DNA of 19,790 bases from an uncultured Planctomycetaceae bacterium (GCA_947307005.1 CAMZHY010000012.1:1-19790); one strand, 5' to 3'. Numbered from the stretch's first letter, positions 1-8,095 are shown. The notes: generated by a model from the sequence alone, not told the origin. Numbers and translations: made by a program.

Positions 1-1537
1 AAAACGCGCCGTTTGCGACGCCAAAGACGGCGCCCTCGATGAGTTCCGCTTCGACGCCGGGCTGATTCGTCGCCTGAAGGGCGCCGGGTCGCGCCGCGCC
101 GGGACGGACGGCGCCGGGTCGAACCGCGCCGGGACGAACGCCGCCGGGTCGCGTCGTCGTCGTCGTCGCGCCCGCCTTTTCGTTCTTCTTCTGCGGAACG
201 TACTGCCAGAAGACGTTTCCGCTAAGTTCGAGCTTCTGGAAGTCGGGATCGGACTCGAACATTCGGGTCAGCGCGCTTGAGACGACTTCTTCTTTTCCGT
301 CGACGATGTTGAAGGAGAAGAGGAACTTTTCGCCGTCGGCGACGGCGTTCGGGTCAAACTCGTTCGACGACGAAATCTGACGTCCGAAGTTCGCGACGAG
401 GTCGGAACGAAGATTGACCTGCGGGCCGAGCTTGTCGTTCTCCAGCGAGTCGAGAACGTCGTTCCACGCGCCGTCCGTTTCGATGAACGCGTCGAAAAGG
501 GGGCCGAGGTTGTTGAACGTCGTGAGCGCGTTGAGGTTGACGAGCGTGTAGCGAGCCGCGTTTTTACCGATCCACTGCGGAGGTTCAAGCGCGTCGGAGT
601 TCGTGAAAGAAAGCGCGCGGAGCGCTTTTGTCGGCGCCTCGGGAATATAGACCATGAGACGATAAACGCACTCGTAATTGTCCGTCGTGAAATCGATCGT
701 GCCGCCGACTCCCTGGACCCCGTCGAACCCTTGGCTCGAAAGGACGGCGAAGGGCGATTTGCCCTTGAGTTTCTCCGTCGGCACAAGAGAACGAATCGCT
801 TCTCCGGCAAGGAGCGGGCTCGCGAAGATTCGAATCTGAGGAGCCTCTTTCGATTTGGAATCCTGCGCGCAACGTTCGAAAATCGCCTGGTATTCGGGTC
901 GATCGACGAGCGCCGGCTCTTTGCCGCCCGCGAGTTTGGCGAGGAGCAGCTCGACGAGATACTTCTGATCCGTCGCGATGAGAAGCTGCGGCAACGCGAC
1001 GTACCACGCGGTCGTGACCAATCCCGTTTTCGCGTTCGGGAACGTCAGCACGGTCGCTTCGACCGACTGACGACCGACGACGATGCGCTCTTTGGTCGCT
1101 TCCCCGTTCTGTTTGCTCGTCGTTTCGCGAATGAGCCGAATAAGGAATTCGTTCACCTCGTTCGCGTTGCCCTCGACGTTCATCATGACGGCGAACCCCG
1201 GCTTTTTACCGGGAATCGCAATCAATCCGCCGGCGATTTCGCCCGACGGCAACGCCGTGAAGTCCTCAAGGTCTAGCCCCAAACGATTCGGCCAAGCTTC
1301 TTCGATCTGGCGTCGGAGCGAGTCGCGGAACTCCTGAAACTGCGACGAAGCGAGCGCTTCGTGAAGCTTCGTCGCGCTCCAGTGATCGCCGAGATTCTTA
1401 ACGTTGTCGATGGAGAAATATATTTGCGTCGATTGAGGGAAGCAGCGGTCCAGTTTGAACTGCTGCGCAAAGACGGCGGAACTCGAAAGGAAGAAGCAGA
1501 CAACGGATAAAAAAACTCGCAATTTCTGCTTATTCAT
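1..1537 (-). CDS. Secreted protein of unknown function with RPGA repeat (3' end beyond window)
   Basis: The minus strand is open from an ATG at 1537 to the left edge, giving 512 codons without a stop, so the C-terminus is missing. An AAGGAG ribosome site (complement of 1547-1552) lies nine bases before the ATG and fixes the start. The first 24 residues form a clear Sec signal peptide: Lys/Arg near the start, a hydrophobic core, and a cut after SSAVFA, before QQF. The mature part has no membrane segment. Its early stretch (QSTQIYFSIDNVKNLGDH) and the repeated pattern of Phe/Leu strands and helices look like exported planctomycete proteins that score whole-protein substrates, but I do not recognise a named family. 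Residues about 463-487 are five tandem pentapeptides, RPGGV/RPGAV/RPGAA/RPGAL, preceded by four Thr; this is probably a flexible linker to a C-terminal part outside the window. Codon use is like the neighbours. Function unknown; certain as a coding region. Confidence 0.85.
   Translation of the reverse strand, partial: MNKQKLRVFLSVVCFFLSSSAVFAQQFKLDRCFPQSTQIYFSIDNVKNLGDHWSATKLHEALASSQFQEFRDSLRRQIEEAWPNRLGLDLEDFTALPSGEIAGGLIAIPGKKPGFAVMMNVEGNANEVNEFLIRLIRETTSKQNGEATKERIVVGRQSVEATVLTFPNAKTGLVTTAWYVALPQLLIATDQKYLVELLLAKLAGGKEPALVDRPEYQAIFERCAQDSKSKEAPQIRIFASPLLAGEAIRSLVPTEKLKGKSPFAVLSSQGFDGVQGVGGTIDFTTDNYECVYRLMVYIPEAPTKALRALSFTNSDALEPPQWIGKNAARYTLVNLNALTTFNNLGPLFDAFIETDGAWNDVLDSLENDKLGPQVNLRSDLVANFGRQISSSNEFDPNAVADGEKFLFSFNIVDGKEEVVSSALTRMFESDPDFQKLELSGNVFWQYVPQKKNEKAGATTTTTRPGGVRPGAVRPGAVRPGAARPGALQATNQPGVEAELIEGAVFGVANGAF
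77..151 (-). repeat. Five 15-base tandem repeats encoding RPGxx pentapeptides
   Basis: Five consecutive 15-base units lie inside the left-edge gene. On the plus strand each begins with the core CGCCGGG, followed alternately by TCG or ACG. They stay in frame and encode RPGGV, RPGAV, RPGAV, RPGAA and RPGAL. A run of CGT triplets (about 152-169), encoding polyThr, adjoins the array. It reads as an expanding protein linker, not as a DNA-level element. Confidence 0.8.
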
Positions 1538-1852
1538 ACTTGCAAACTCCTTACAAATGGGAAAAATACAGTCGTCGCGGCGCGTTGGCGACGCCGAAAA
1601 CGGCTCGTCCTCGTCAAACGGCGCGGATTCGGAGACGCGGCGCGATTGCGGCGCAGTCTCTAGATTCCGCCAATATAACCGTTTTTACAGAAGTTTTCCA
1701 GTCGGGTTGACGGATTCGCAAGCATTATTTCCATTTTTTTAACAAACGTTATGGAAAAGTTTTGATATTTTGCGCAATTTCCTCATCCCCTAGAATGTCC
1801 GGCGTTTTCCGCTTCGTTACGACGACGGCGCGGAGCATCGGGAAAGAAGACC
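1538..1852. other. Divergent intergenic region, 315 bases
   Basis: This gap separates the left-edge secreted protein (minus) from the HD phosphohydrolase (plus), so it should hold promoters for both. The middle (about 1665-1790) is AT-rich. A TAGAAT box at 1791-1796 could be the -10 of the plus-strand gene, though no good -35 stands at the right distance. On the minus strand a TATATT box near 1672-1677 could serve the left gene, again with a weak -35. No hairpin terminator, RNA gene or convincing small gene was seen. Confidence 0.35.
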
Positions 1853-3334
1853 GTGTCAAACGATTTTATCAAGGAACGTTATCAATCGGAAACGCTCGTT
1901 CACGACTCGATTCACGGATATATTTCGATCGCGTCGCCGTCTAAAGACCCGGCGCCGGGCGAAACCGCTTACGAACGAGATTTAGTCGATTCTCCGTGGC
2001 TTCAGCGACTGCGTCAGATTCATCAGCTTCAGACCGCGTGGTACGTCTATCCGACGGCGGAACATTCTCGATTTCCGCACGCGCTCGGGACGATGCGTCT
2101 TGCGAGCCGCGTTTGGGACGCGTGGCATGAGAGTTTCTACCGCGTTTTTGAGGAGAATCCGTCCCTTCTCGACGCGGCGACGCCGGAAGCGCGCCGTCCC
2201 GTTCCTTCGCGGCGCTGCGTCGAAGAGCTTCTTCGCGTCGCCGGTCTGTTGCACGACGTCGGACACGGTCCTTTCGGGCATTTTTTCGACGACGCGTTCC
2301 TGTCGCGCTTCAAGACGCCGTCGGGCGACCAGTTAACGCACGAGACGCTTGGCGCGGAAATCGTTCGTTCGGAACTCGCCGACGTCATCTCCGGGATTCG
2401 CCGTTCTCCGAGCGGCGTTTTCAAGGACGGGGAGCGGCTCGATCCCGACGACGTCGCGTTTCTTATCGTTCGCCCCCGTTCGGAGGAAGACGATCTTCGC
2501 CGTCCGGCGTGGCTGCGGATGCTACGGATTCTTTTTTCCGGGCTGTACACGGTCGACAACATGGATTTCGTTCTGCGCGACGCGTACGCGTCCGGCGTCA
2601 GCGCGAAGCCGTACGACCTCAATCGTTTGATTCACTATTCGTTCTTTACGGATCGGGGACTGACGCTGCACCGCAAAGGAGTCGGGTCGCTTCTGAATTT
2701 TCTCGAAGCGCGGTCGGGGTTGTTCCGCTCCGTCTACTTTCATCGGACCGTTCGCGCGATTGACGTTGAACTCGGCGATCTTTTCCGCGAAGGCGCCGAT
2801 TTGATCTATCCTTACGGGAATCCTTTGGATTCTCTCGACGAATATCTTCGATTCACAGACTGGTCGCTCCTCTCGGACGTGAGAACGTGGGATCGTTCCG
2901 ACGATCCGAAAAAACGACGTCTTGCGCGACCGTGGCGCGAACTGCTCGAACGCCGGATTTCATGGCGGCTGTTGGCGGAAAAAACGTTTCTCTTCAAAGA
3001 CGGCGATTCCGAAGAAGCGTCCGTTTTTTCGTCGCCAAGGCTTTTTGAGGCGGCGCTGCGCGATCGACTGCCCCAGAGCCTACAGGAAACGCCGCTGCGT
3101 TTCGACGTCGCCCGCGTTTCCTATCGACCCGAATCCGTCGCGTCGAAAAACTATCTATATCAGCCGGAAACGAACGCGGTCGTTCCTCTTTTGCAAGATC
3201 CGATTCTGTTCCAGTCGCCGAAGAGCATTCGGGTTTGTCGCGTCTACGGTCAATCGCGCGAGGGCGTCGACGAGATCGTCGCGGCGTTCAACGCGCTCGT
3301 CGACGGGAAAATCGACGAACTGACGAACGTATGA
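1853..3334 (+). CDS. HD-domain phosphohydrolase (COG1078/SAMHD1-like)
   Basis: This 493-residue soluble protein belongs to the HD metal-dependent phosphohydrolases related to bacterial dGTP triphosphohydrolases and SAMHD1. What shows this is the opening VHDSIHGYI, the block SPWLQRLRQIHQLQTAWYVY (48-67), then EHSRFPHALGT (70-80, ligand His76), the HD pair in LLHDVGHGPFGH (His134, Asp135, His138, His143), and Asp235 in YTVDNMDFVLRDAY. These are the family's four metal ligands plus its usual active-site His residues, so the enzyme should be active. Family members hydrolyse dNTPs or other nucleotides; the exact substrate cannot be read here. Translation most likely starts at GTG 1853; a weak GGAAAGAAG ribosome site lies just before. 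The stop overlaps the start of the next gene by ATGA, which implies translational coupling. The C-terminal 150 residues are less conserved and I cannot assign them. Confidence 0.9.
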   Translation: MSNDFIKERYQSETLVHDSIHGYISIASPSKDPAPGETAYERDLVDSPWLQRLRQIHQLQTAWYVYPTAEHSRFPHALGTMRLASRVWDAWHESFYRVFEENPSLLDAATPEARRPVPSRRCVEELLRVAGLLHDVGHGPFGHFFDDAFLSRFKTPSGDQLTHETLGAEIVRSELADVISGIRRSPSGVFKDGERLDPDDVAFLIVRPRSEEDDLRRPAWLRMLRILFSGLYTVDNMDFVLRDAYASGVSAKPYDLNRLIHYSFFTDRGLTLHRKGVGSLLNFLEARSGLFRSVYFHRTVRAIDVELGDLFREGADLIYPYGNPLDSLDEYLRFTDWSLLSDVRTWDRSDDPKKRRLARPWRELLERRISWRLLAEKTFLFKDGDSEEASVFSSPRLFEAALRDRLPQSLQETPLRFDVARVSYRPESVASKNYLYQPETNAVVPLLQDPILFQSPKSIRVCRVYGQSREGVDEIVAAFNALVDGKIDELTNV

Positions 3335-5196
3335 GCGACGAACTTCAGAAAAATGCGGAATCCGAGGGGAAGCCGTCGCGCCGTCGTTCGTCGGTTCTCC
3401 CGGCGCTCGCCGTCGCGCTCGCGACGCTTTTCTTTGCGCTGACAAGCGCGGAGCGTCTGCCGCTAACGTGGGACGAAGGGGACGCGTTTTTCCGCGCCGA
3501 ACGCGTCGGCGCGTGGCTCGACGCGCTCGCGCTTGGTCCCGCCGCGCTGAGGACGAACGGCGCGACGGACGCGTCCGACTTGCGCGAGTCGCCGCGTCTG
3601 GCCGAGTCGGAAGCGTCGTCGCGCCGCGAACTTTTCTCGCGTCGATACGTCGAGCTAGGCTTTCCGCATACAGTCTACGCGGAAGGACATCCGGCGGGCT
3701 ACTCGCTTTCAATCGCGGTTGGAATAAGGCTTGCGCGGCTTCTGCGCGTCGACGCGATATTCTCGGAAAAGGCGGCGTATCGATTCGGCGGGATCTGTCT
3801 TTTGACGCTTGCGGCGACCGCCGTTTTTATCAGAACGTCGCGCGCTTTTGGAGTCGGCGCGGGGCTTGCCGCCGTCGTCGGGACGCTTAGTTGTCCGCAC
3901 GTCTTCGGGCACGCGCTGATTGCGGGCGGGGATTCGCTTCTGATCTCAAGCTGGCTGCTCTCGTGGGCGCTCTTTCCGTCGGCGGAACGTCGGGCGACGG
4001 CCGCGATCCTATGGGGCGTCGCGCTTGGGCTGTCTTTTAGCGCAAAATTCAGCGGGTTTCTCGTCGTCGCGCCCTTTGCGGTCGTCTTCGTTCTGCAAAC
4101 GGTTTTCAGACGTCCAAACGGTTTTTTCCGAGTCGCGGCCCGACTTGCGCTGGGCGTCGCGGTCGGTCTCGCCTTCTTTCTGCTCGTCAACCCGCCGCTG
4201 TGGCGCGATCCGCTCGAAGGGCTGGCGACGTTCTGGAAACTCAACGTTCAGCGTTCCGGTTTCAACATTCCAACGTATTTCTTCGGAGAATTCTACACCC
4301 TTGACCGCCCCCTTCCATGGTGGAACGGTTTCTTCTGGGTCGTTGCGACGGTTCCTTTCTTTTTGACGGTTCTCGCGCTGACGACGTTCGTTGGCGCGGC
4401 GATTGGAAGGGGAAAGCGCGCGTTTTCAGACGCGGAAGAGGGCGACGCTCGCGTACTTCTCGTTTTTGCCGCGTTTGCGCTCGGGGCGACGCTTCCGATA
4501 ACGCGCGCGTTTCCGGGCGTTCCCGTTCACGACGGGGTTCGGCTAATCGTCGCCTCGACGAGTTTCTGGGGACTTCTCGGGGGGCTTGGCGCGGTTCTTC
4601 TGGCGCGGCGATTCTGGAGCGACGCGCTTGGCGCCCGACGCGCGGCGGTTCTGAGACTTGCGACGACGCTCGCGCTTCTCGCGCCTGGCGTCGCCGATCT
4701 GATTCTGATCGCGCCGCAGTATCTTTCGTTCTATAGCGCGGCGGTCGGCGGACTCGCCGGCGCGACAAAAAAGGGGCTGGAACCGACCTACTACTGGGAC
4801 TCGTTCGACGCCGGCGTCGCGGCGCGCCTTCGCGAACTGACGGCCGAAGCGCGCGACGGCGGACGTCCTTCGGGCGTCCTGTTTGGCGGTTTCTCGTCGC
4901 TAACGCTTTACTACTACAAAGAATGGGGAACCTTCGCGACGTCGGAAGTCGCGACGATTTCCGATCGGACGGCGCTGACGCGACTCGGCGATTTCGCGTT
5001 TTACGTTTCGCAGCGCCGTCCGAGCGCCCTCTCTTCCTTCGATCTTGCGGTCGCGAAAAACACGAGACTCGTTCTCGTCAAAAAATTGCGCGATCCCCTT
5101 CCGAATCCTTTCTTTTCCGGTCGTGAAAAAATTGCCGTTCTTGAGGTCTACGATATGCGCGCTAAGGCGTCCGACGCGACCGCCACGTCTAAATGA
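3331..5196 (+). CDS. Polytopic GT-C fold glycosyltransferase (GT39/ArnT-like)
   Basis: This 621-residue inner-membrane protein has about ten or more hydrophobic helices, starting at residues 22-40 after a short cytoplasmic, charged N-terminus. Features of the GT-C lipid-phosphosugar-dependent transferases (dolichyl-P-mannose mannosyltransferase/ArnT type, PF13231-like) are the first periplasmic-loop acidic motif TWDEGD (46-51), the later EGHPAGYSLSIAVG (118-131), which matches the usual HPPxY/L-S block, and AKFSGFL (238-244). Such enzymes use polyprenyl-phosphate sugars to glycosylate lipids or proteins outside the membrane; donor and acceptor are not visible. I chose ATG 3331, which overlaps the preceding stop by ATGA; an in-frame extension upstream would run through the end of the HD gene and is not plausible. 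The coupling suggests a shared transcript with the HD phosphohydrolase, although a functional link is unclear. Confidence 0.8.
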   Translation: MSDELQKNAESEGKPSRRRSSVLPALAVALATLFFALTSAERLPLTWDEGDAFFRAERVGAWLDALALGPAALRTNGATDASDLRESPRLAESEASSRRELFSRRYVELGFPHTVYAEGHPAGYSLSIAVGIRLARLLRVDAIFSEKAAYRFGGICLLTLAATAVFIRTSRAFGVGAGLAAVVGTLSCPHVFGHALIAGGDSLLISSWLLSWALFPSAERRATAAILWGVALGLSFSAKFSGFLVVAPFAVVFVLQTVFRRPNGFFRVAARLALGVAVGLAFFLLVNPPLWRDPLEGLATFWKLNVQRSGFNIPTYFFGEFYTLDRPLPWWNGFFWVVATVPFFLTVLALTTFVGAAIGRGKRAFSDAEEGDARVLLVFAAFALGATLPITRAFPGVPVHDGVRLIVASTSFWGLLGGLGAVLLARRFWSDALGARRAAVLRLATTLALLAPGVADLILIAPQYLSFYSAAVGGLAGATKKGLEPTYYWDSFDAGVAARLRELTAEARDGGRPSGVLFGGFSSLTLYYYKEWGTFATSEVATISDRTALTRLGDFAFYVSQRRPSALSSFDLAVAKNTRLVLVKKLRDPLPNPFFSGREKIAVLEVYDMRAKASDATATSK

Positions 5197-5197
5197 C

Positions 5198-5225
5198 TTG
5201 AATTTGGAGTTTCCGTCGTTATAAT
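5198..5225 (+). promoter_or_regulatory. Candidate sigma70 promoter in AT-rich gap
   Basis: TTGAAT (5198-5203) and a perfect TATAAT (5220-5225) are 16 bases apart. A start near 5232 would give a leader of about 318 bases before the TfoX-domain gene, or would transcribe a small RNA in the gap. The -35 matches only four of six consensus bases. It begins right after the stop of the glycosyltransferase. Confidence 0.45.
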
Positions 5226-5257
5226 TCGCTAGCGACTTGCCGAGTTCTTCCCGGCAA

Positions 5258-5296
5258 AATTTCCAAAACTCTGTTAAAAATCAAGTTGTGGAAATT
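5258..5296 (+). other. AT-rich hairpin in the leader before the TfoX-domain gene
   Basis: AATTTCCA-A-AACT (5258-5270) pairs with AGTT-G-TGGAAATT (5284-5296): twelve base pairs with one A/G mismatch and a 13-base loop. A shorter hairpin, TTGCCG/CGGCAA, lies just before it (about 5237-5256). Neither is followed by a T run on the plus strand, so they do not look like intrinsic terminators. They stand just downstream of the TATAAT box and may form a structured leader. The rest of the 5197-5549 gap holds a perfect TTGACA at 5328-5333 (poor -10) and two TTTTACC copies, and no gene that I can support. Confidence 0.4.
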
Positions 5297-5549
5297 ATAG
5301 AAAACTCAAATTGCATACGCGATTGTTTTGACAACGGTTTGATCATCGAATTTTACCGAGCTAAGACGCGCTTTTACCTAGAAATTTTTATGTGTGTAAA
5401 ATAAGTTCGCGCTTTATTCGTAGTCGTTCGGATTCAACGCCGATTTTGCCGTCGAAAGCGTCAAAATAGTTTGCGATTTGCAAGTTGAAACAAGGTCGCG
5501 TCCTTCGGCGAGAGGGCGCTCAATCGGCGCTTTCAAGGGGAAGAATAGA

Positions 5550-5807
5550 ATGGCGTCGAGCAAGGAGTTTTTAGGATTTGTACTGGATCGTTTATCGAGG
5601 TTGAGCGACGTTTCCTATCGGGCGATGATGGGAGAATTCGTCCTCTATTACCGAGGAAAAGTCGTCGGAGGTATTTACGACGATCGATTTCTCCTGAAGT
5701 CGACGGAGTCCTCGAGACGATTAATGCCTAGCGCGCCCCTTGAACTTCCCTACGAGGGAGGAAAAGAGATGATTCGCGTCGACGACGAAAAAAAGCCGAT
5801 TTTTTGA
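5550..5807 (+). CDS. TfoX N-terminal-domain protein, frame broken near the C-terminus
   Basis: In frame from ATG 5550 this is 85 residues ending in DDEKKPIF. An AAGGGG ribosome site (about 5535-5540) precedes the ATG by about nine bases and decides it over a longer in-frame upstream extension. The sequence matches the TfoX/Sxy N-terminal domain (PF04993): LSDVSYRAMMGEFVLYYRGK, then VVGGIYDDRFLLKSTESSRR, then a YEGGKEMIRVDDE block. Proteins of this domain are short; some are competence regulators, most have no known role. The family normally continues with a helix of the type (D)xxFLxELLxAxxxELPxPKxxK. That piece exists here directly downstream, but in the -1 frame (see 5789-5863). So the gene either carries a one-base deletion in a seven-A run or uses -1 frameshifting; without either, the product lacks only its last helix. 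Confidence 0.75.
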   Translation: MASSKEFLGFVLDRLSRLSDVSYRAMMGEFVLYYRGKVVGGIYDDRFLLKSTESSRRLMPSAPLELPYEGGKEMIRVDDEKKPIF

Positions 5808-5863
5808 AAGAGCTTCTGAACGCGATGGTCGATGAATTACCTGCGTCGAAGAAAAAACGATAA
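5789..5863 (+). other. A AAA AAG slippery heptamer and out-of-frame C-terminus of the TfoX-domain protein
   Basis: Codons GAA AAA AAG (5787-5795) contain the heptamer A AAA AAG in the correct phase for -1 slippage. Reading on from 5795 in the -1 frame gives ADFLKELLNAMVDELPASKK and a further Lys-Arg before TAA (5861-5863). That is a typical TfoX-domain C-terminus and would make a 104-residue protein of normal family length. A single extra A would also restore the frame. No strong downstream hairpin was seen (only an interrupted six-pair CGC-GGT/ACC-GCG near 5820-5845), and the nearest Shine-Dalgarno-like GGGAGG is about 30 bases upstream, farther than usual for stimulation. Confidence 0.6.
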
Positions 5864-5913
5864 TTAACCTTTCCCATTAACGAAAGCGCCGTCCCCCCGT
5901 ATGGAGAGACCTC

Positions 5914-7083
5914 ATGCCTAGAATTCATCCCGTTCTTTGGAAAAAAACTGATTCCGCGCGTTCTTTCGACGCGTTTATTGACGGAACCCTCGTTCTGCTC
6001 GATCAGACGCTGTTGCCGACGGAGGCGCGATACGTCGAATGTCGGACCGTCGAGACGGTTTGGGAAGGGATCAAAATGCTGCGCGTCCGCGGCGCGCCCG
6101 CAATTGGAATCGCCGCCGCTTTTGGCGTCTGCGTCGGACTGCAAACCGTTTTTCGCGGCGTTGACGGAACGCGTCGCTCGCCGAGCGAGGACGAGTTCTT
6201 CGCGCGGCTCGTCGAGGTGGTCGAGTATCTCGCGACGAGTCGTCCGACGGCGGTGAATTTGTTTTGGGCGCTCGACAGAATGCGCGCGAAGGGCGAGGCG
6301 TCGCGGGGAACGGGGAGCGTCGAGGATATCGCCGCGACGCTGCTGGACGAAGCGCAAGCGATTTTCGAGGAAGACGTCGTTCTATGCCGCAAAATGGGAC
6401 GTTACGGCGCGTCGCTCGTCAAAGACGGCGGATGTTATTTGACGCACTGCAACGCGGGCGGAATCGCGACTGCGGAGTACGGGACCGCGCTTGGCGTCTT
6501 CTACTGGGCGAACGAGGAAGAAGGCAAAAAAATCCGCGTCTACGCGGACGAAACGCGCCCGCTTCTCCAAGGATCGCGTCTTACCGCGTGGGAACTTCAT
6601 GAAAACGGGATCGACGTCACGCTGATCTGCGACAATATGGCGGCGACCGTCATGCGTCAAGGGAAGATCGACGCGGTCTTCGTCGGGGCCGATCGCATCG
6701 CGGCGAACGGCGACACGGCGAACAAGATCGGCACCTATTCCGTCGCGCTCGTCGCGAAGGCGCACGGCGTTCCTTTTTACGTCGTCGCGCCGAGGTCGAC
6801 TTTCGACCTGACCCTCGAGAACGGGAGCGGAATTCCGATCGAGGAGCGCGACCCGAACGAAATCGTCCGAGGCTTTGGCCGTCAGACCGCGCCCGACGGA
6901 ATCGACGTCTACAACCCCGCGTTCGACGTGACCCCCGCCGAGCTTATCGCCGGAATTGTGACCGAAAACGGCGTGATTTCCCCCGTAACGAAGGAACTTG
7001 TCGCCATGGTTGTCGGTCAAAATATGCGCGTCGAAGACGTTCCGACGGACGGCGTTCGTCTTGCCGCGCGAACTGATTCGTAA
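5914..7083 (+). CDS. mtnA: Methylthioribose-1-phosphate isomerase
   Basis: This 389-residue cytoplasmic enzyme converts 5-methylthioribose-1-phosphate to 5-methylthioribulose-1-phosphate in the methionine salvage pathway. The diagnostic blocks of the MtnA/eIF2B-like family are all present: VRGAPAIGIAAAFG (58-71), RPTAVNLFWALDRM (110-123), THCNAGGIATAEYG (177-190) with the catalytic Cys179, DETRPLLQGSRLTAWEL (212-228), VGADRIAANGDTANKIGTYS (257-276) with the catalytic Asp260, then a VPFYVVAPRSTFDL block and IPIEERDP. The length is slightly above the usual 340-370 residues because of an insertion near 80-95. A GGAGAG ribosome site precedes ATG 5914. No other methionine-salvage gene is adjacent, so the pathway must be completed elsewhere or differently. 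It is likely co-transcribed with the TfoX-domain gene 50 bases upstream. Confidence 0.96.
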   Translation: MPRIHPVLWKKTDSARSFDAFIDGTLVLLDQTLLPTEARYVECRTVETVWEGIKMLRVRGAPAIGIAAAFGVCVGLQTVFRGVDGTRRSPSEDEFFARLVEVVEYLATSRPTAVNLFWALDRMRAKGEASRGTGSVEDIAATLLDEAQAIFEEDVVLCRKMGRYGASLVKDGGCYLTHCNAGGIATAEYGTALGVFYWANEEEGKKIRVYADETRPLLQGSRLTAWELHENGIDVTLICDNMAATVMRQGKIDAVFVGADRIAANGDTANKIGTYSVALVAKAHGVPFYVVAPRSTFDLTLENGSGIPIEERDPNEIVRGFGRQTAPDGIDVYNPAFDVTPAELIAGIVTENGVISPVTKELVAMVVGQNMRVEDVPTDGVRLAARTDS

Positions 7084-7165
7084 CCGCGAGGCGTCGAAGA
7101 CGTCAAGTCGCCGCTTGTCGGCGGCGTCCATTTAAACCCTCATCCTGCCTTGATAGAAAGCTTCA

Positions 7166-8095
7166 ATGACCAAATCCAGAGATTTTAAGGAATACGACGA
7201 TCTTGGGGTTCGCTTTATCTATCCGACCAACTGGACCGTGCAAACGGAAACGTGGGACAGGGGAACCTACGGCATTTCGGTCGACAGTCCGGAAGGAAGC
7301 TTCTGGTCGGTCGCGATATTTCCGCAGGGCGTCGATCTCGACGAAGCCGCCAAGAACATTCTTTCGCAACTTCACGCGGAGTACGACGAGCTTGAAGAGG
7401 GCGAAATTGAACGCGTCGTCGCAGATTGTATTCTCGACGGATACGAGATTAATTTCTTCTATCTCGATCTGACGAGTACGGCGCAGGCGCTCAAATTCGA
7501 GGACGGCGAACGCGGCTACGTCGTTTTTTGGCAGACTTGCGACCGTCTTGCGATTACCGGCGAGAGTCTTTCTCGCGTCGACGTCTTCGACGTGATGACG
7601 CACACGCTTATTTGCAATCTCACGGGGCAAGACGTCGACTTCTGGGAGGGCGAGGAGGACGAGAACGACTCCGAACTTTCGGAGAAAGAGTCGAAGGCGG
7701 AAGAAGATCGCGCGTTCTACCGTCGCAAATACGAGGAGGCGCGTCGCGAAATTCAAAGACAATATTGGCGTTACGGCGGGACGGTGACCGACGCAAACTC
7801 CGGTTTGGGCGACTTTATCGAAGATCGATCAGGGAGCGGTTCGTCGCGAGGAAAGAAAGACCGTTTCGACGCGCCCCGCAACGTCGCGCAAAGCGACGAA
7901 CGCGTCGAGGATTTCTTACGCGACGACGACGATGACGATATTCGCGAGAGTCTCGTCGACGACGGATTTGAACGCGCCGGTTACGAGGAAGAGGAATACG
8001 ACGACGAGCGAGAGTTTCGAGAATTCGACGACGAAGATTTCGACGATCCTTACGACGAGGAATATGAACGGGACGAAAACGAAGCCGAAGAATAG
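7166..8095 (+). CDS. Protein of unknown function with a compact N-domain and a long acidic tail
   Basis: This 309-residue protein has no signal peptide and no membrane helix. Residues 1-160 look like one folded alpha/beta domain: GVRFIYPTNWTVQTETW, then GISVDSPEGSFWSVAIFP, then EYDELEEGEIERVVADCILD, ending in a VFWQTCDRLAI block. That order (YPxxW opening, strands, then an amphipathic segment) resembles PsbP/DUF1795-type domains, but I cannot claim membership. Residues 161-309 are low-complexity and strongly acidic, with a Glu/Lys/Arg-rich helical stretch (170-200, possible coiled coil) and a disordered end rich in Asp, Glu, Tyr and Phe (six consecutive Asp at 253-258). Such tails often bind basic proteins or cations; that is inference. 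It lies 82 bases after mtnA and 29 bases before the sirtuin gene, so it is probably in the same transcript. Start ATG 7166 has only a weak ribosome site. Confidence 0.8.
   Translation: MTKSRDFKEYDDLGVRFIYPTNWTVQTETWDRGTYGISVDSPEGSFWSVAIFPQGVDLDEAAKNILSQLHAEYDELEEGEIERVVADCILDGYEINFFYLDLTSTAQALKFEDGERGYVVFWQTCDRLAITGESLSRVDVFDVMTHTLICNLTGQDVDFWEGEEDENDSELSEKESKAEEDRAFYRRKYEEARREIQRQYWRYGGTVTDANSGLGDFIEDRSGSGSSRGKKDRFDAPRNVAQSDERVEDFLRDDDDDDIRESLVDDGFERAGYEEEEYDDEREFREFDDEDFDDPYDEEYERDENEAEE

Noticed and set aside
731..1276. 181-codon plus-strand frame in the left gene
   Set aside because: It is antisense to the 512-codon secreted protein, which has a signal peptide and a good ribosome site.
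3235..3330. Longer start for the glycosyltransferase at 3235
   Set aside because: It would overlap the HD gene by 100 bases with an Arg-rich extension; ATG 3331 has the ATGA coupling.
6382..7131. 249-codon minus-strand frame opposite mtnA
   Set aside because: Shadow of a strongly conserved gene; composition is skewed to Arg and Asp as expected of antisense translation.
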